A stretch of DNA of 64,000 bases, taken from positions 60,283,805 to 60,347,804 of the forward strand of contig OX123190.2 of the NCBI GenBank assembly GCA_944739405.2. Reading direction: 5' to 3'. Under the pieces are notes generated by a model, which had not been told where the DNA came from, did no database searches, and was given only the letters and a program-made list of their open reading frames with translations. The DNA is from Euclidia mi (taxonomy: Eukaryota; Arthropoda; Insecta; Lepidoptera; Erebidae). Of this stretch, positions 52,784 through 63,464 are shown one piece after another. The position numbers and the translations under genes are program-made. Position 1 is the first letter of the stretch. Each line of letters starts with the position of its first letter.

Positions 52784-54310
52784 TTATTTGACCACAGTCA
52801 GCAGTTCTTCGGTCTGATCATATTTCAATGTTTGTAAATACTGATAGACGCGTTGTTTCGATCTTACATAACTTAGGTCATAAATAGATGTTTCTTTGTT
52901 TATTTTGTTATAAAGATAGGGACCCAGAAATGAAAAGAATCTATTAGTAAAGACAAACCTTGATTCAGAGCTTAAAGTACAGACAATATCTTTCCGTCTC
53001 TTGGTGTTAGTAAGGTCGGCGTTGTACGTAAGCGCAGTATGCTGTTTTAGTACAGTGTACAATATAAACAGTTGACGAACCGTTAGCACTTTGCATGATT
53101 CATATAGAAGGCTTGTAGAGAATCGGTAAGGTCGGCGGGTGGCCACTTTAAGCAGGGCTCTTTGCGCTCGCTCTATAGAGAGCATTAAAGATTTTCCTAT
53201 ACCTCCCCAAGAGGTTATGCAGTATTGGATTATGGACTGACACAATGCCTTGTACATCTGTATAATGAGGTTATGATCTAAAATAAAGCGAAGTTTTTTA
53301 AATACAAATAATAATTTTCGTAGCCTAGATGTTAAAGCGGCGATATGTTGTTTATAGGAAAGGGTTTCGTCCAATATAACCCCTAAATACTTAATATTAG
53401 TAGTGCTATTAATTTCCGGACAGGTGCAAATGTGGTTTGACTTAAGATAACAGTTATGTGCATATAAGTGAAAAGAATTGTTATGTGCTTGGGGGTTACG
53501 CATACAAAATTGAATGAATTTAGTCTTATCAGTATTTAAGGTTAGTAGATTATGTTTAAGCCAGTTATTTACTACGTTAAACCCTTGTTGTGCATACTTC
53601 TGAGCTTCCGTAATGGTGTTTGCTGAGAAAATAAGCGCAGTGTCGTCAGCATATGTAACAATAGTGCCATGATGTAGGTTTAGGTTACAGAGATCATTTA
53701 TGTACACTAAAAAGAGTGTTCCACCGAGCACACTTCCCTGAGGAATGCCGAATTGGGGTAATAATAATTCGGAACTGATTACGTTGTCTATTTTGACACA
53801 TTGATACCTATCCCGTAAGTAGTCTTTAAACAGTTTTAACTGTGTGCCTCTTATACCTAAGGCCTCCAATTTCTTAAGAAGCAGTGGGATTGATACAGTG
53901 TCAAATGCTTTTGCCAGATCTAGAAAGACGCCAATCACATTTTGACTTTGCCCAAGTTCCTCGGAAATATAATTAGTCAAGGTGTGTACTGCATCTGCTG
54001 CAGATAACTTTGATCTGAAGCCGAATTGCTTGTGGGAGAAGAGGGAGTTATTTTCAAGATATGAAACTAATGTATTATTTATAATTTTCTCGAGTACTTT
54101 AGATATCGAAGGTAGTAGTGAGATTGGCCTGTATTTAGTTACCAGATCCTTTTGCCCTGATTTGTGTATGGGAATTACTACTGCCTTTTTGAGGCATTTG
54201 GGGAAGATTCCTTCTGACAGGCAAATTCGGAAAATGTGAGTTAATGGAGGTATCAGTATGTGCCTAAAGGTTTTCAGTATTGCAGTGCTAATACCGTCCC
54301 ACCCTGCTGC
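52784..54310 (-). pseudogene. LINE ORF2, reverse transcriptase part
   Basis: The frame is open from about 54310 to its stop at 52784. It carries FPKCLKKAVVIPIHKSGQ, YRPISLLPSISKVLEKII, HKQFGFRSK, GVFLDLAKAFDTVSIPLL, FGIPQGSVLGGTLFLVYIND and VTYADDTALIF (near 53650). A complete C-terminal domain follows, with LGVILDETLSYKQHI. RT motifs are intact except that LGG stands where LGP is usual. A frame change near 54300 separates it from the preceding linker (54584-54288). The RT itself looks only lightly damaged. Confidence 0.82.
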
Positions 54311-54850
54311 TGTTCATTTTAATTCGTTCTACTTCACATTCATCCGGTTCTAGTAAAACAAAAGACTTGCCAGTACTATTATATGTCGGAACGGTTGAAA
54401 TAGCATTTTTTGGATGATTGTTACATGTTCTTTGAATTTGTTCAGCCAATTTTAAACCAATGTTAGCAAAAAAGCTATTGACGTTATCAGCGGATGAAAG
54501 CGGGGTACGATCTGTATATAATAAACTTGTATCGCACTTATTTTGGTTCGACGTATATGTTACAGACTTAACGTACTTCCACAATCGCTTAGTGTTATTG
54601 CCGGCTTCTGATATTTGAGATTTGTCATACTCGATTTTTGTTATTCTTAGGATTCTATTGCAGAAGTTTCTATAACGCTTATAGACTGTTTGTAAGGTTA
54701 AATTATTTGGATTTTGCTTAGCTCTTTTATGTAGTCTATCACGGTGCTGAATGCACTTAATAAGGCCAGGAGTTATCCAAGGTTTAAATTTTAATTTTTG
54801 TTACTCAAATTAATTACATTGGTGTTTTTAAAAATAGCTGTTTGTAAGTT
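54288..54850 (-). pseudogene. LINE ORF2, linker between endonuclease and RT
   Basis: From 54850 leftward on the minus strand the linker reads PWITPGLIKCIQHRDRLHKR, then YRNFCNRILRITKIEYDKSQ and WKYVKSVTY, leading to DECEVERIKMNSS at 54300. There is a stop near 54795 and a frame change between 54800 and 54584. The right boundary is the TTAA of the piggyBac-like element. Confidence 0.65.
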
Positions 54851-54855
54851 GTTAA

Positions 54856-55932
54856 CCACTCGAACGTCCGGGCGACTATGGTCGCCCAAAAATTTTTGGC
54901 GTTAAGCGTTAGGGCGACTTCAGCAGCCTAGACGACTCACCCCATTTAAACCTTTTTTTATCTGTGACAATGTTTAAGAGGTTCACAAGTGTTTCGCTAG
55001 ATGGTTCTTTATTAAATAACGCGTATGTTGGTCGGTAAAACAGCAACGTCAAGCCACAGCAAGATTTAAAAAAAAATAGTTTACAAACTTTTTGTCAAGT
55101 GCGTTCAATTGTTTGAAGTGTTTGTGAGTGTCGACTTTAAAATGTAAGTAAAAATGTATTTATTATTCGATTGTATTAGGTGTTATATATTGAAATACTC
55201 CTGAAGGTCCATTCTTTCAGAATATCAAAAAATTCTAAGCATCTGCAGTCAGATAGGATGTGTTTAAATTAGTTACAATCGACAAGTAAAAACTTTGCTG
55301 TGCGCCGGTTTTTCGTTAAGCTTTTTTATGATAATATGTTATATATTGTAGTAAAATACTTCTTGTAATTGGAAAAATAGGTAATTATCAATATCTGTGT
55401 AAACTTAAATGAAAGAAATATGGCAAAAAATGTTAGGATTACACATTTTTATTATTTAATTCTCAGGATTTTTGATTTTGTCATCAGAGGCGATATCAAA
55501 TTCATACGGGAATGGGTAGTGTGTTTTGATTTATTATATTATACTGTTTGTTCTAAGTAATGATATATTGGTATCAAAAAAAAGCTTATTTCATCTAGTT
55601 TATTAATAAGTAAATAGTATAGAGGTATATTACGAAATATTTCGTAAAAACTTGACATCAATAAATATTTTACTAAAATTTTACCACTATTGTAAAGTTC
55701 AACTTTTTGTTTGTACTGTTTACGATAAGAGTTACAATTTAGTTTTCACATATTTTGATTCCTTATAATGTCAGCTCTATACTGGTATTTTTTAATTTAA
55801 CATAACAGTTGTAGTTTGGTAGAAAATAGGCTGTAAATTGGTGACGGCATTGGGCGCTCGACCGCTACGTAAGCTCGCGCGCGCGCGGACGTACGAAGCG
55901 GTGGCAGCTGTCAGACTTGATCGTTTGAGTGG
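54856..55932. mobile_element. piggyBac-like non-autonomous element (TTAA-flanked)
   Basis: The 1,077-bp insert is bounded by TTAA on both sides (54852-54855 and 55933-55936). It has short inverted ends, CCACTCGAACG on the left and CGTTTGAGTGG on the right, with one mismatch in 11. TTAA duplication is the hallmark of piggyBac elements. Sub-terminal sequence has a self-complementary GGGCGACTATGGTCGCCC on the left and a GC-rich stretch with an alternating CGCG run on the right. No transposase frame is present. It splits the LINE ORF2 exactly between endonuclease and linker. Confidence 0.75.
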
Positions 55933-56811
55933 TTAATAACATAAGACATAGAAGTGGTAGCATCAGCAGAATTGTAAACTGGGCCAAAGTCAATATTGCA
56001 TAAATCACGTTCTAGGTTAGTCATATTAAGTTTTGACCTTTGCTGCGGACGCGAACGATGCTTAGAATGCATTAATTCAAGCGTAAACAAAATCGCGCAA
56101 TGGTCTGTTATTGTTGAGTTAGTAACAAGTGTTAAACACGGAAGCTTAGTTTTGAGCATGACGTGATCTAAGCATGACCCACTTTGATGTGTTGGAAATG
56201 TGTGAGAAGGCAAAATTCCATGATATGCACAAAGGTTCAGATAATCTTGGGTTCCAGCATCATTATTTTCAGAATTAATATTAATATTTAGGTCGCCAAT
56301 TATAATAATGTTAGGAAAGGAAGAAAGACCCTGTAAAATGTTATCTAATGAGTTATTAAATACTTCTAAATTTCTAAAGGCAGGAGATCTATAAATAGCT
56401 ATTATTGCTATCTCCGAACCGATTTTAATAATAAGACAATTACCTTCTTGGATAGTTGGCTCTTCGACAGTAAGGTGTAAAGCTATTTTTGTGTATACCA
56501 CTATGCCATCCATCGTTCTGGTTTAAAGATAACTTTGTGTAGAAACTATTGTACCCTGGTAATGTCGGTATGTTCTTATTTCTGTTTGAAAGCCAGCTTT
56601 CCGTGAGGACAATTATATCACACTCGGTATCAAGCCTTTGTAAGAAAACGCCTAGACTATCTATGTTTTTATATATACTGCGGATGTTTTGACTTAGTAT
56701 GGATAGTGGGTTGTTGAAATCGGAAAGATAATTTCTACAATTTTCAGTATCGCTTATTTTAGACATGTAAATTAAACTATCATCTAGATCTTTAATTAAG
56801 TGATTAGCCAT
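55933..56811 (-). pseudogene. LINE ORF2, endonuclease part
   Basis: The frame starting at 56811 (MANHLIKDLDDSLIYM) carries LSILSQNIRSIYKNIDSL, IVLTESWL and LPGYNSFYT. It changes frame at 56505-56515, where a GATG unit is duplicated (ATCCATC on the plus strand). The second frame continues VVYTKIALHL, IIAIYRSPAF, IIIIGDLNIN, SGSCLDHVML and a STITDHCAIL box, ending at the TTAA junction. The duplicated 4 bp is the only obvious lesion in the endonuclease. Confidence 0.78.
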
Positions 56812-56889
56812 ATATTATAACGAAACTAAAAAGAAACTTATAGACGCTTACAAGCTAGCTCAAGACTAATATGATAATAGGCGACGCTC

Positions 56890-58128
56890 TTAGGCGCCCT
56901 CATTATAATCTATGGAATTGATATACCTCGATTCTGCAATTTTTTTCGCTGGGCATTCGAGGTCACCAGTTTTGTGGTTACTTGGTTTTTTAAAACGCAA
57001 GTATGTTGCACATTTCGGCGTCTCGTCTTTCTTGTTGCAATCCTTTGTTTCGTGTAGTTCACCGCAATGTCCACACGTCTGATTGGTCTCGCGGCAAGTC
57101 TTCGCCGCATGTCCGTATTGTTGGCATTTGAAGCACCTGGTCACAAGGGTAAAGTCGCGAACGGGGCAGGACGTCCAGTTGATAAAGACTCTAGCCTGGT
57201 TAATGAGGACTTTCCTAATGTTGGCAGGTACTTCTATAATAAAGTTACATGTTGATGCATCTTTTTTACCTGATTTGTGGCTCAACTTAATGCTAGACAA
57301 GAAGGACTCACGTGACAAATTAGGTATCTTATCGGTCAGGTTCTGTTCGTAAATGCAGTCATAGACATCTTGGTCACGAAGGGCCGTAGGTACACCAACA
57401 ACTGTCATCCTAGGTCTTCTTTTGTGGGGGTCTTCTACCTTCAATCCCGAACTACTCAATTGTGTTGAACGCCGAAGTTTTTCAATGTCATCCTTTGACT
57501 CGGTGCTGATAATAATACCTCCGTTCCTGGTCTTCCGCAATCCCCTCACGTGCAGTTTCATTTGCTCTGGACATATTATCTTTTGGACGAGTGTTTCGGT
57601 GTCGTCGCTAGATTTTTCCTTGTCGTTAGGATATATTGCGATCGAACTTAGATTAGAAGGTCGCAGGTGACTCAATTTATTGGTCTTAACAATATCGGCA
57701 AAGCAAATATTTTGGGCTGCAGGTTTTGAGAAAGTTTCTTGTATAGTCTCCGTAATAGACTTTTTAAAGTCATCAAGACGTACGGCTAGGTCTTCTCTCT
57801 CTTTTCTTGCGTCTAGTGATGTTTTAATCATGATAGCCTTTTCTTTAAATGACTGATAATGCACAGCCATCTGGGAAACACCCTTACCAACCTTTCGCGC
57901 CAGAGCATTGATATTTAATTTTTGCTCTGTGTTCAGCTTACCGTCAGCGGCAATCTGGCACACATCATTTAGGGCTACTTCTATGGTAGACATCCAAAAA
58001 TTGATGTCGGTAGAGGTGAGGACCTGTAGCTTTTCCTCGGCGGCATGTTCTTGTGGCTGAGGAGTGCTTGGAGGACTGCGACACGTCTTTGTGCTTCGGT
58101 TAAAAGGGCTATTTTCAATGTTAGCCAT
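56890..58128 (-). CDS. LINE ORF1, gag-like with CCHC zinc knuckles
   Basis: ATG 58128-58126 opens 412 codons without interruption. The N-terminal third is helical and charged. The central part (about 140-330) is the conserved ORF1 core shared with the fragment at 10900-11568 (NLSSIAIYPND, MKLHVRGLRK, IPNLSRESFLSSIKLSHK). The C-terminal part has CFKCQQYGHAAKTC and CGHCGELHETKDC knuckles. The third, CATYLRFKKPSNHKTGDLEC, has tyrosine for its second cysteine. The protein should bind the element RNA. The adjacent ORF2 start lies 79 bp downstream. Confidence 0.85.
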   Translation of the reverse strand: MANIENSPFNRSTKTCRSPPSTPQPQEHAAEEKLQVLTSTDINFWMSTIEVALNDVCQIAADGKLNTEQKLNINALARKVGKGVSQMAVHYQSFKEKAIMIKTSLDARKEREDLAVRLDDFKKSITETIQETFSKPAAQNICFADIVKTNKLSHLRPSNLSSIAIYPNDKEKSSDDTETLVQKIICPEQMKLHVRGLRKTRNGGIIISTESKDDIEKLRRSTQLSSSGLKVEDPHKRRPRMTVVGVPTALRDQDVYDCIYEQNLTDKIPNLSRESFLSSIKLSHKSGKKDASTCNFIIEVPANIRKVLINQARVFINWTSCPVRDFTLVTRCFKCQQYGHAAKTCRETNQTCGHCGELHETKDCNKKDETPKCATYLRFKKPSNHKTGDLECPAKKIAESRYINSIDYNEGA

Positions 58129-58294
58129 ATTTGATGTCGCTCACTTGTGATTCATAGTTTTTTTGCACACTTCACATAAAGTTACAACTGTACTAGGTCA
58201 CGTATTTGATAAATTTAATTATTTATACATGTAGATAAAAATATTGCAAGTTAGACACGTCTACTCCGTCTGAACTGCGAATATGTATCCAAAC

Positions 58295-59656
58295 TGCACT
58301 GCACCTATCCTAGGCTACCCTGACAATGAGCATGAATTCATAGTTGACACAGATGCCAGTAACACCGGAATTGGCGGCGTGCTGTCACAGAGGAAGGGTG
58401 ATCAAGAAGTTGTTATAGCATACTTCAGTAAGGGCTTATCCAAACCTGAAAGAAACTACTGCATCACCCGGCGGGAACTTTTGGCTGTAGTAAAGACATT
58501 ACAGCATTTCATTAAATATTTGTTGGGGCGTAAATTCCACCTGCGAACCGACCACGCTGCGCTGAAATGGCTACTTCAATTTAAGAACCCAGAAGGGTAA
58601 GTAGCCAGATGGATTGAACTACTGCAGGAGTATGATTTTGTAATACAACATCGCAGCGGCAAGTCCCATGGTAACGCAGATGCCCTATCGCGTAGGCCGT
58701 GTTCCGAGCAGTGCAAACACTGTACACGACAGGAAGCAAAGCAGGCAGTATTAGTAAGGATGTTGAAGACAGACCTGACCGACGAATGGAAAGAAGCTTT
58801 GCTCAGCAAGACAACAAGGATATACAGCCGATTCTTGAATGGAAGAAATCAGACGCTCCTAGGCCCAAACGGAGTGATATCGCAGTGATGAGCCCCATCA
58901 CCAAGAGTTATTGGGCACAGTGGGAAAGCTTGGTTGTCCAGGATGGAGTTCTGTGCCGCAAATGGGAAAACGCTCGCGGTAACCAGTGCCATTTGCAAAT
59001 GGTAGTGCCCAAAACTAAGGTGCCGGAAATCTTGCAGCTCTATCACAATGGTGCTTCGGGAGGTCACATGGGAGTTAAAAAGACCCTCACTAAGATCCGG
59101 GAGCGGTTTTATTGGCTCCACTGTCGGGATGACGTAGAGGATTGGTGCCGCAAATGCACAAGTTGTGCGGCTGTGAAGGGGCCACATACCCGTAGCAGAG
59201 GTGCGTTAAACGTGTACAATGTGGGAGCCCCATGGGAGCCGTTTCCTGAGAGCCAGGACGGAAACAAATACTTCCTGGTTGTGATGGATAACTTCACAAA
59301 GTGGCCTGAAGGGTTTGCAATCCCAAATCAAGAAGCTACCACAGTGGCCGATAAGCTGGTGCATGAAGTCTTCTGTCGGTTCGGGGTGCCCTTGGAAATC
59401 CACAGCGATCAAGGCCGGAACTTCGAATCTGAGGTGTTCAAGGAGACTTGTCGCGTGATGGGTGCACATAAAACCAGGACCACGGCTTATCACCCGCAAT
59501 CAGATAGCATGGTTGAACGATTTAACCAATCACTGGAAAGGTACCTGGCGAAGGTCGTGGAGAGCAAACAAAGAGATTGGGACAAGCACATCCAACCATT
59601 TCTTCTGTTATATCGTAGTGCGGTCCACGAAACTACAAGAGTAACACCAGCAACAA
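58295..59656 (+). pseudogene. pol: Gypsy copy A pol: RNase H and integrase, truncated
   Basis: RNase H begins at TAPILGYPDNEHEFIVDTDA, with SNTGIGGVLSQ, RRELLAVVKTL and LRTDHAALKWL; a TAA at 58598-58600 interrupts it just after. A frame change near 58800 leads into the integrase. The integrase shows an HHCC zinc finger (HNGASGGHMGVKKT to CRKCTSC), a first catalytic aspartate in VVMDNFTKWPEGFA, a second in IHSDQGRNFES and the glutamate in SMVERFNQSLERYL. Coding ends at HETTRVTPATT (59656), where it is fused to the reverse-oriented LTR of copy B. The C-terminal domain and 3' LTR are lost. Confidence 0.82.
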
Positions 59657-59812
59657 CGAACATTCCCGCTAGGCCGCTACAGACGAAACATTCTAGTAAA
59701 TCGGGAACAGTCGACATAGTCCAACGCCATCTAGTACAGAGTAGATGAATTACCTTTAAACCACCGATACATTCAATCTCTTCTAGTACCCTCACCGATA
59801 GATGGCGTAACA
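59657..59812 (-). repeat. Partial 3' LTR of gypsy copy B
   Basis: This is the U3 start of the LTR in reverse orientation. It ends at 59812 with the complement of TGTTACGCC and is nearly identical to 62365-62521. Only 156 bp remain, because the other side is the junction with copy A. The adjacent GCCCCCCTCTT (59815-59825), read on the minus strand, is an AAGAGGGGGGC polypurine tract in the correct place. Confidence 0.75.
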
Positions 59813-59823
59813 CTGCCCCCCTC

Positions 59824-60056
59824 TTAAACGTGTTCGTCTCGAACATCGTTTGACCCATGGTAACGAGCCAACCGGTCCACATGAACTATCTTCGGTGGAC
59901 CTCGCGACCCCTTCTGGATTCGATAGGTGACGTCGTTCATCCTGGTAATTATGCGATATGGCCCATCCCATCTGGCTTGTAACTTAGGCGATTTGCCTTT
60001 GCTTCGTACTGGGTTATGAAGCCACACCAATGATCCCTCATCGGAGCCTTTGTTGT
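59824..60056 (-). pseudogene. pol: Gypsy copy B integrase C-terminal domain
   Basis: The minus-strand frame ends at 59824 and includes LVWLHNPVRSKGKSPKLQ, RWDGPYRIITRMNDVTYRIQ and HVDRLARYHG, the chromo/SH3-like end of a gypsy integrase. It is separated from the upstream zinc-finger part by a deletion of the catalytic core near 60055. Copy A lacks this part, so it shows what the family's pol end looks like. Confidence 0.7.
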
Positions 60057-61450
60057 TTACTCAGACATCTGTTGTCCAGATTCCCCTGGAGCTCCTACAT
60101 TGTACACCTTTAATGCACCTCTGCTACGAGTGTGTGGCCCCTTCACAGCCGCACAACTTGTGCATTTGCGGCACCAATCCTCGACGTCAGCCCGACAGTG
60201 GAGCCAATAAAACCGCTCTCGGATCTTAGTAAGCGTCTTCTTAACTCCCATGTGACCTCCCGAAGCACCATTGTGATAGAGCTGCAGTACTTCCGGCACC
60301 TTAGACTTGGGCACTACCATTTGCAGATGGCTTTGGTTACCTCGAGCATTTTCCCATTTGCGGCACAGAACTCCATCCTGGACAACCAAGCTTGCCCACT
60401 GTGCCCAATTACTCTTGGTGATAGGGCTCATTGCTGCGATATCACTCCATTTGGGCCTAGGAGCGTCTGATTTCTTCCATTCGAGAATCGGCTGTATGTC
60501 CTTGTCGTCTTGCTGAGCACTCTGCAAAGCTTCATTCCATCCGTCGATCAGATCCGTCTTCAACATTCTCACTAGCGCTGCCGGCTTCGCTTCCTGTCTT
60601 GCACAGTGTTTGCGTTGGTCGGGGTAAGCCCTACCTGTCGGAGCATCTGCGCTACGTTGCTCTTGCCGCCAGACCGGTACGTCAGATGACCCCTTTGGTG
60701 GAGACAGGGTACCAACGTGCCGCTTACGCTTTGGGCAGCTCAAGCGGATATGGCCTCTTTCCCCGCAGTTGTAGCACCGTGGTGAAGAAACAACTTCCCT
60801 GATACGGTGAGGTCGATCCTCGTGACGCGCTGCTTCCACCTCCAGAGCGTAGGCCAAGGCTGCCTTCAGGGACTTGAAGTGCCCAAGTCTTACCGCTGCT
60901 CTAACTTCCAGGTCCCGGATCCCATCCGTAAACGCTTGTACGAGGTTCCCCTCAATGAGCGCAGGCGACGACTGGTATGCCTTCCTGACCAGCCTTTCCA
61001 CCTCTAGAGCCCACTGCTGCAGAGTTTCTCCGGTGCGTTGTATCCTGTACTTCAGCTGAGCACGATACACATGTTCGAGGTGCGCGTCTCCGTACCTCGC
61101 CTCCAACGCTTCCAGAAGCTTTTCGTAGGTCACGTCTTGCCCAAGTGCCTCTAACACCGTCAAGGCCTGATCACGAAGGCCCAAGGTTAGGGCGGTGAAG
61201 GCCTGTTCTTTGTCCCACCCATTTGCTCGCATTACGGCCTCAAACTGAACCTTGTATGCAACCCACGATGACGAGCCATCAAAGGACCAGGCCATCAAGA
61301 ACCTTAAACCAACGAGGCGAAGGTGCCACAGCTGCAGGTGTAACGTCGTTGGTCTCAAGCCCACGCAATTTCTTTTCCAATCTGGCAATACGGGTCTCGA
61401 GCTGGTCGTGTACACGCTTTTCAATGTCGCTGATACGGGACTCGTGCTGC
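60057..61450 (-). pseudogene. Gypsy copy B gag-integrase fusion frame
   Basis: The open frame 61424-60057 (455 codons) contains the gag capsid region (VAYKVQFEAVMRANGWDKEQ onward) and the zinc knuckle CYNCGERGHIRLSC. It then passes, with no protease, RT or RNase H, into the RNase H-integrase spacer (LEWKKSDAPRPKWSD), followed by the integrase zinc finger (HNGASGGHMGVKKT, CRKCTSC). It stops at 60057. The in-frame joint lies near CARQEAKPAALVRMLK (about 60600). Its first 30 codons are out of frame with the family gag, so it is not continuous with the N-terminal gag at 62049-61450. Confidence 0.7.
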
Positions 61451-62049
61451 TAGAGTTCCTCCTTGACCGCCTTCAAGTCCTTCCCCACTGCGGCGCTGAG
61501 GTCCTTCATGAGCACCAGCTGTTCCTCCAGACGGTGGGCGTGCCCCTCCTTGTTGCGCGGCAGCTGCTCCTCTAGGCGGCGCGCGTGCTCCTCTTGACGG
61601 CGAGCCTGCTCCTGTTGACGGCGAGCCCGCTCCTCCTTGTTGCGCTGTAGCTGTTCCTCCAGGCGGCGCGCGTGCTCCTCTTGACGGCGAGCCCGCTCCT
61701 CCTCGTTGCGCTGTAGCTGTTCCTCCAGGCGGCGCGCGTGCTCCTCTTGACGGTGAGCTTGCTCCTCCTGACGGCGAGCCTGCTCCTCCCGACGACGAGC
61801 TTGCTCCTCCTTGTCGCGCTGTAGCTGTTCCTCTAATCGGCGCGCGTGCTCCTGCATGATCGCCATCAGAGCCGCGATGTCGGGCACCGCCACGGAGTGT
61901 GCGCTTGCAGGCTCCACTGCAGCCGCGGAGTCGCCTGGTCCACCAGACGATGGAGAAGGAACGTCTCCGAAGCGTCTCTGGTCCAGCTCTTGCTGGCGCT
62001 GGTTTCTAGTACGAACTCCCTCAGTTTCTTCCTTCGGCATAACCGGCAT
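61450..62049 (-). pseudogene. gag: Gypsy copy B gag N-terminus with coiled-coil repeats
   Basis: ATG 62049-62047 opens 199 codons, nearly identical at the start to copy A gag (MPVMPKEETEGVRTRNQRQQ). The coiled coil uses the same type of repeat unit but in a different arrangement and number, with RNEEERARR and RNKEERARR variants. A TAG at 61452-61450 replaces the glutamine codon that follows KAVKEEL in copy A. A frame change follows before the capsid region. Confidence 0.78.
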
Positions 62050-62075
62050 AATTTATCCCACTTCTGACACCAATT

Positions 62076-62521
62076 TGTTACGAGCTGGGGTTCGGTGATA
62101 AATTATATACACTATGCCAGAAAAACTGCACTTTATTTACTAACACAAACACTATACACATTTATTTCTCAACACTAATAAAAACACACTTATTTCACAC
62201 TTAATTCCCAACACTAATAAAAACACCACTAAACACTTCCGAATTACTTCCCTTCGCTTCTTGTTTATCGCTTCGATATTCAATTGTTACTGTCCTGTCT
62301 CGCGCGTCTGCCTGGTATTTATACCGGCCGGACAGGCAACGAGATCTTTCTAGCATATTCCCGAACATTCCCGCTAGGCCGCTACAGACGAAACATTCTA
62401 GTAAGTCGGGAACAGTCGACATAGTCCAACGCCATCTAGTACAGAGTAGCTGAATTACCTTTAAACCACCGATACATTCAATCTCTTCTAGTACCCCCAT
62501 TCACCGATAGATGGCGTAACA
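62076..62521 (-). repeat. 5' LTR of gypsy copy B
   Basis: The 446-bp repeat begins (at 62521, minus) with TGTTACGCC and ends (62076) with CTCGTAACA. It contains GGTATAAATACC near 62311-62322 as a TATA box and AATAAA upstream of its end. It shares both ends with the copy A LTR; the central region is different sequence. Confidence 0.85.
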
Positions 62522-62546
62522 CTTTTTATCATCATATAATACTCCA

Positions 62547-63464
62547 GGGGACTTATTCACTATGACCACTGAAATACCATGTTCAAGACGTGTGTCGTCG
62601 TGACGTGCACTAGACGTAAACGTGATCCAGTAACGTGACGTACCACGACAATCAAAATATTGTATTCAGTATGCCATACGACAGCTTGTCTATGCCTAGT
62701 TATCAATTTCACAACATTCGTTCATAAATCTTAATGCCGGTTTGCCGGCTCAATTTCGATGTTATAAATATTATTTTACTTACTTGTAATTTTCACTAAA
62801 AGCTACAGTACAAATAGAAAAGGCTAATAAAACTTAAATTGTATTATTTTAGTCCAATTTCGCCAGGAACAATCTCATAATAAAAAAATGATCTTCAAAG
62901 TTTAGTTCATCTTTTGTACTTAAGTCAATTTTTGAACGAAAACATAATGATGACATTGATGACAGACATGACAGTTGCAGTCGCGCTACAATATAAAAAA
63001 ATATAAGTGCGGTTAGTGCAGCAAATAGCCCAATTCTAACAGAATCTAATAAATAGATTTATTATTTATCCGAAGACGAGTGAGACGCTGGCGCCAGCGA
63101 CAGGCGTCAACTTTCATAAAACATAATATTTAATTATATAACTTTGACACGGACACTGTTAAATAAAAAGCAAATAAACTTAGCATTTAACCACTAACGG
63201 ACACTGAATATAATATTAAACAAATAAACTTAGTACTTATTTATCCTCTATCGTATTACAATAAACGCGTTACGTGCATGTTACGTGACCTCTTAGCTCA
63301 CGGAATTTTGACAACTAAAACCGTACCCGAAACGTGCGCTACCGTGCTTGTCAAACTTGAAGTTGGCATAGTGAATACCGTTTATGCCAATAACGTGCCG
63401 ACGTAGGTAACAAGCACGTTAAAACACGTTAAGACTTCAAAATGGTCATAGTGAATAAGCCCCC
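62547..63464. mobile_element. MITE with 22-bp terminal inverted repeats
   Basis: GGGGACTTATTCACTATGAC followed by CA (62547-62568) is repeated inverted at 63443-63464 with one mismatch. The 918-bp interior is AT-rich with ACGTG-containing motifs near both ends and no coding sequence. An internal TTGGCATAGTGAATA near 63364 echoes the terminal motif. Terminal G runs suggest a PIF/Harbinger-like affinity, but I could not define a target duplication. Confidence 0.6.

Larger units (their letters stand above)
52145..58294 (-). mobile_element. LINE (I/Jockey type) inserted in gypsy copy A pol
   Basis: The insert is flanked by TGCACT on both sides (52139-52144 and 58295-58300), and the gypsy protein continues across it. 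On the minus strand it has a short leader (58294-58129), an ORF1 (58128-56890), an ORF2 (56811 to 52784) and a 640-bp 3' region ending in a (TTA)n-like tail at 52145-52175. ORF2 is interrupted by a piggyBac-like element. A terminal TAA/TTA repeat is typical of I-type LINEs. The left 380 bp may instead be a separate small element; a single insertion explains the duplication more simply. Confidence 0.7.
59657..62521 (-). mobile_element. Gypsy copy B, reverse-oriented and internally deleted
   Basis: From right to left it has a 5' LTR (62521-62076), a primer-binding site TGGTGTCAGAAGTGGGA, gag, a direct fusion of gag to integrase, the integrase C-terminus, a polypurine tract and a partial 3' LTR. 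It is the same family as copy A but a distinct subfamily in U3. Protease, RT, RNase H and the integrase catalytic core are missing. It abuts copy A tail to tail at 59657. Confidence 0.8.
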
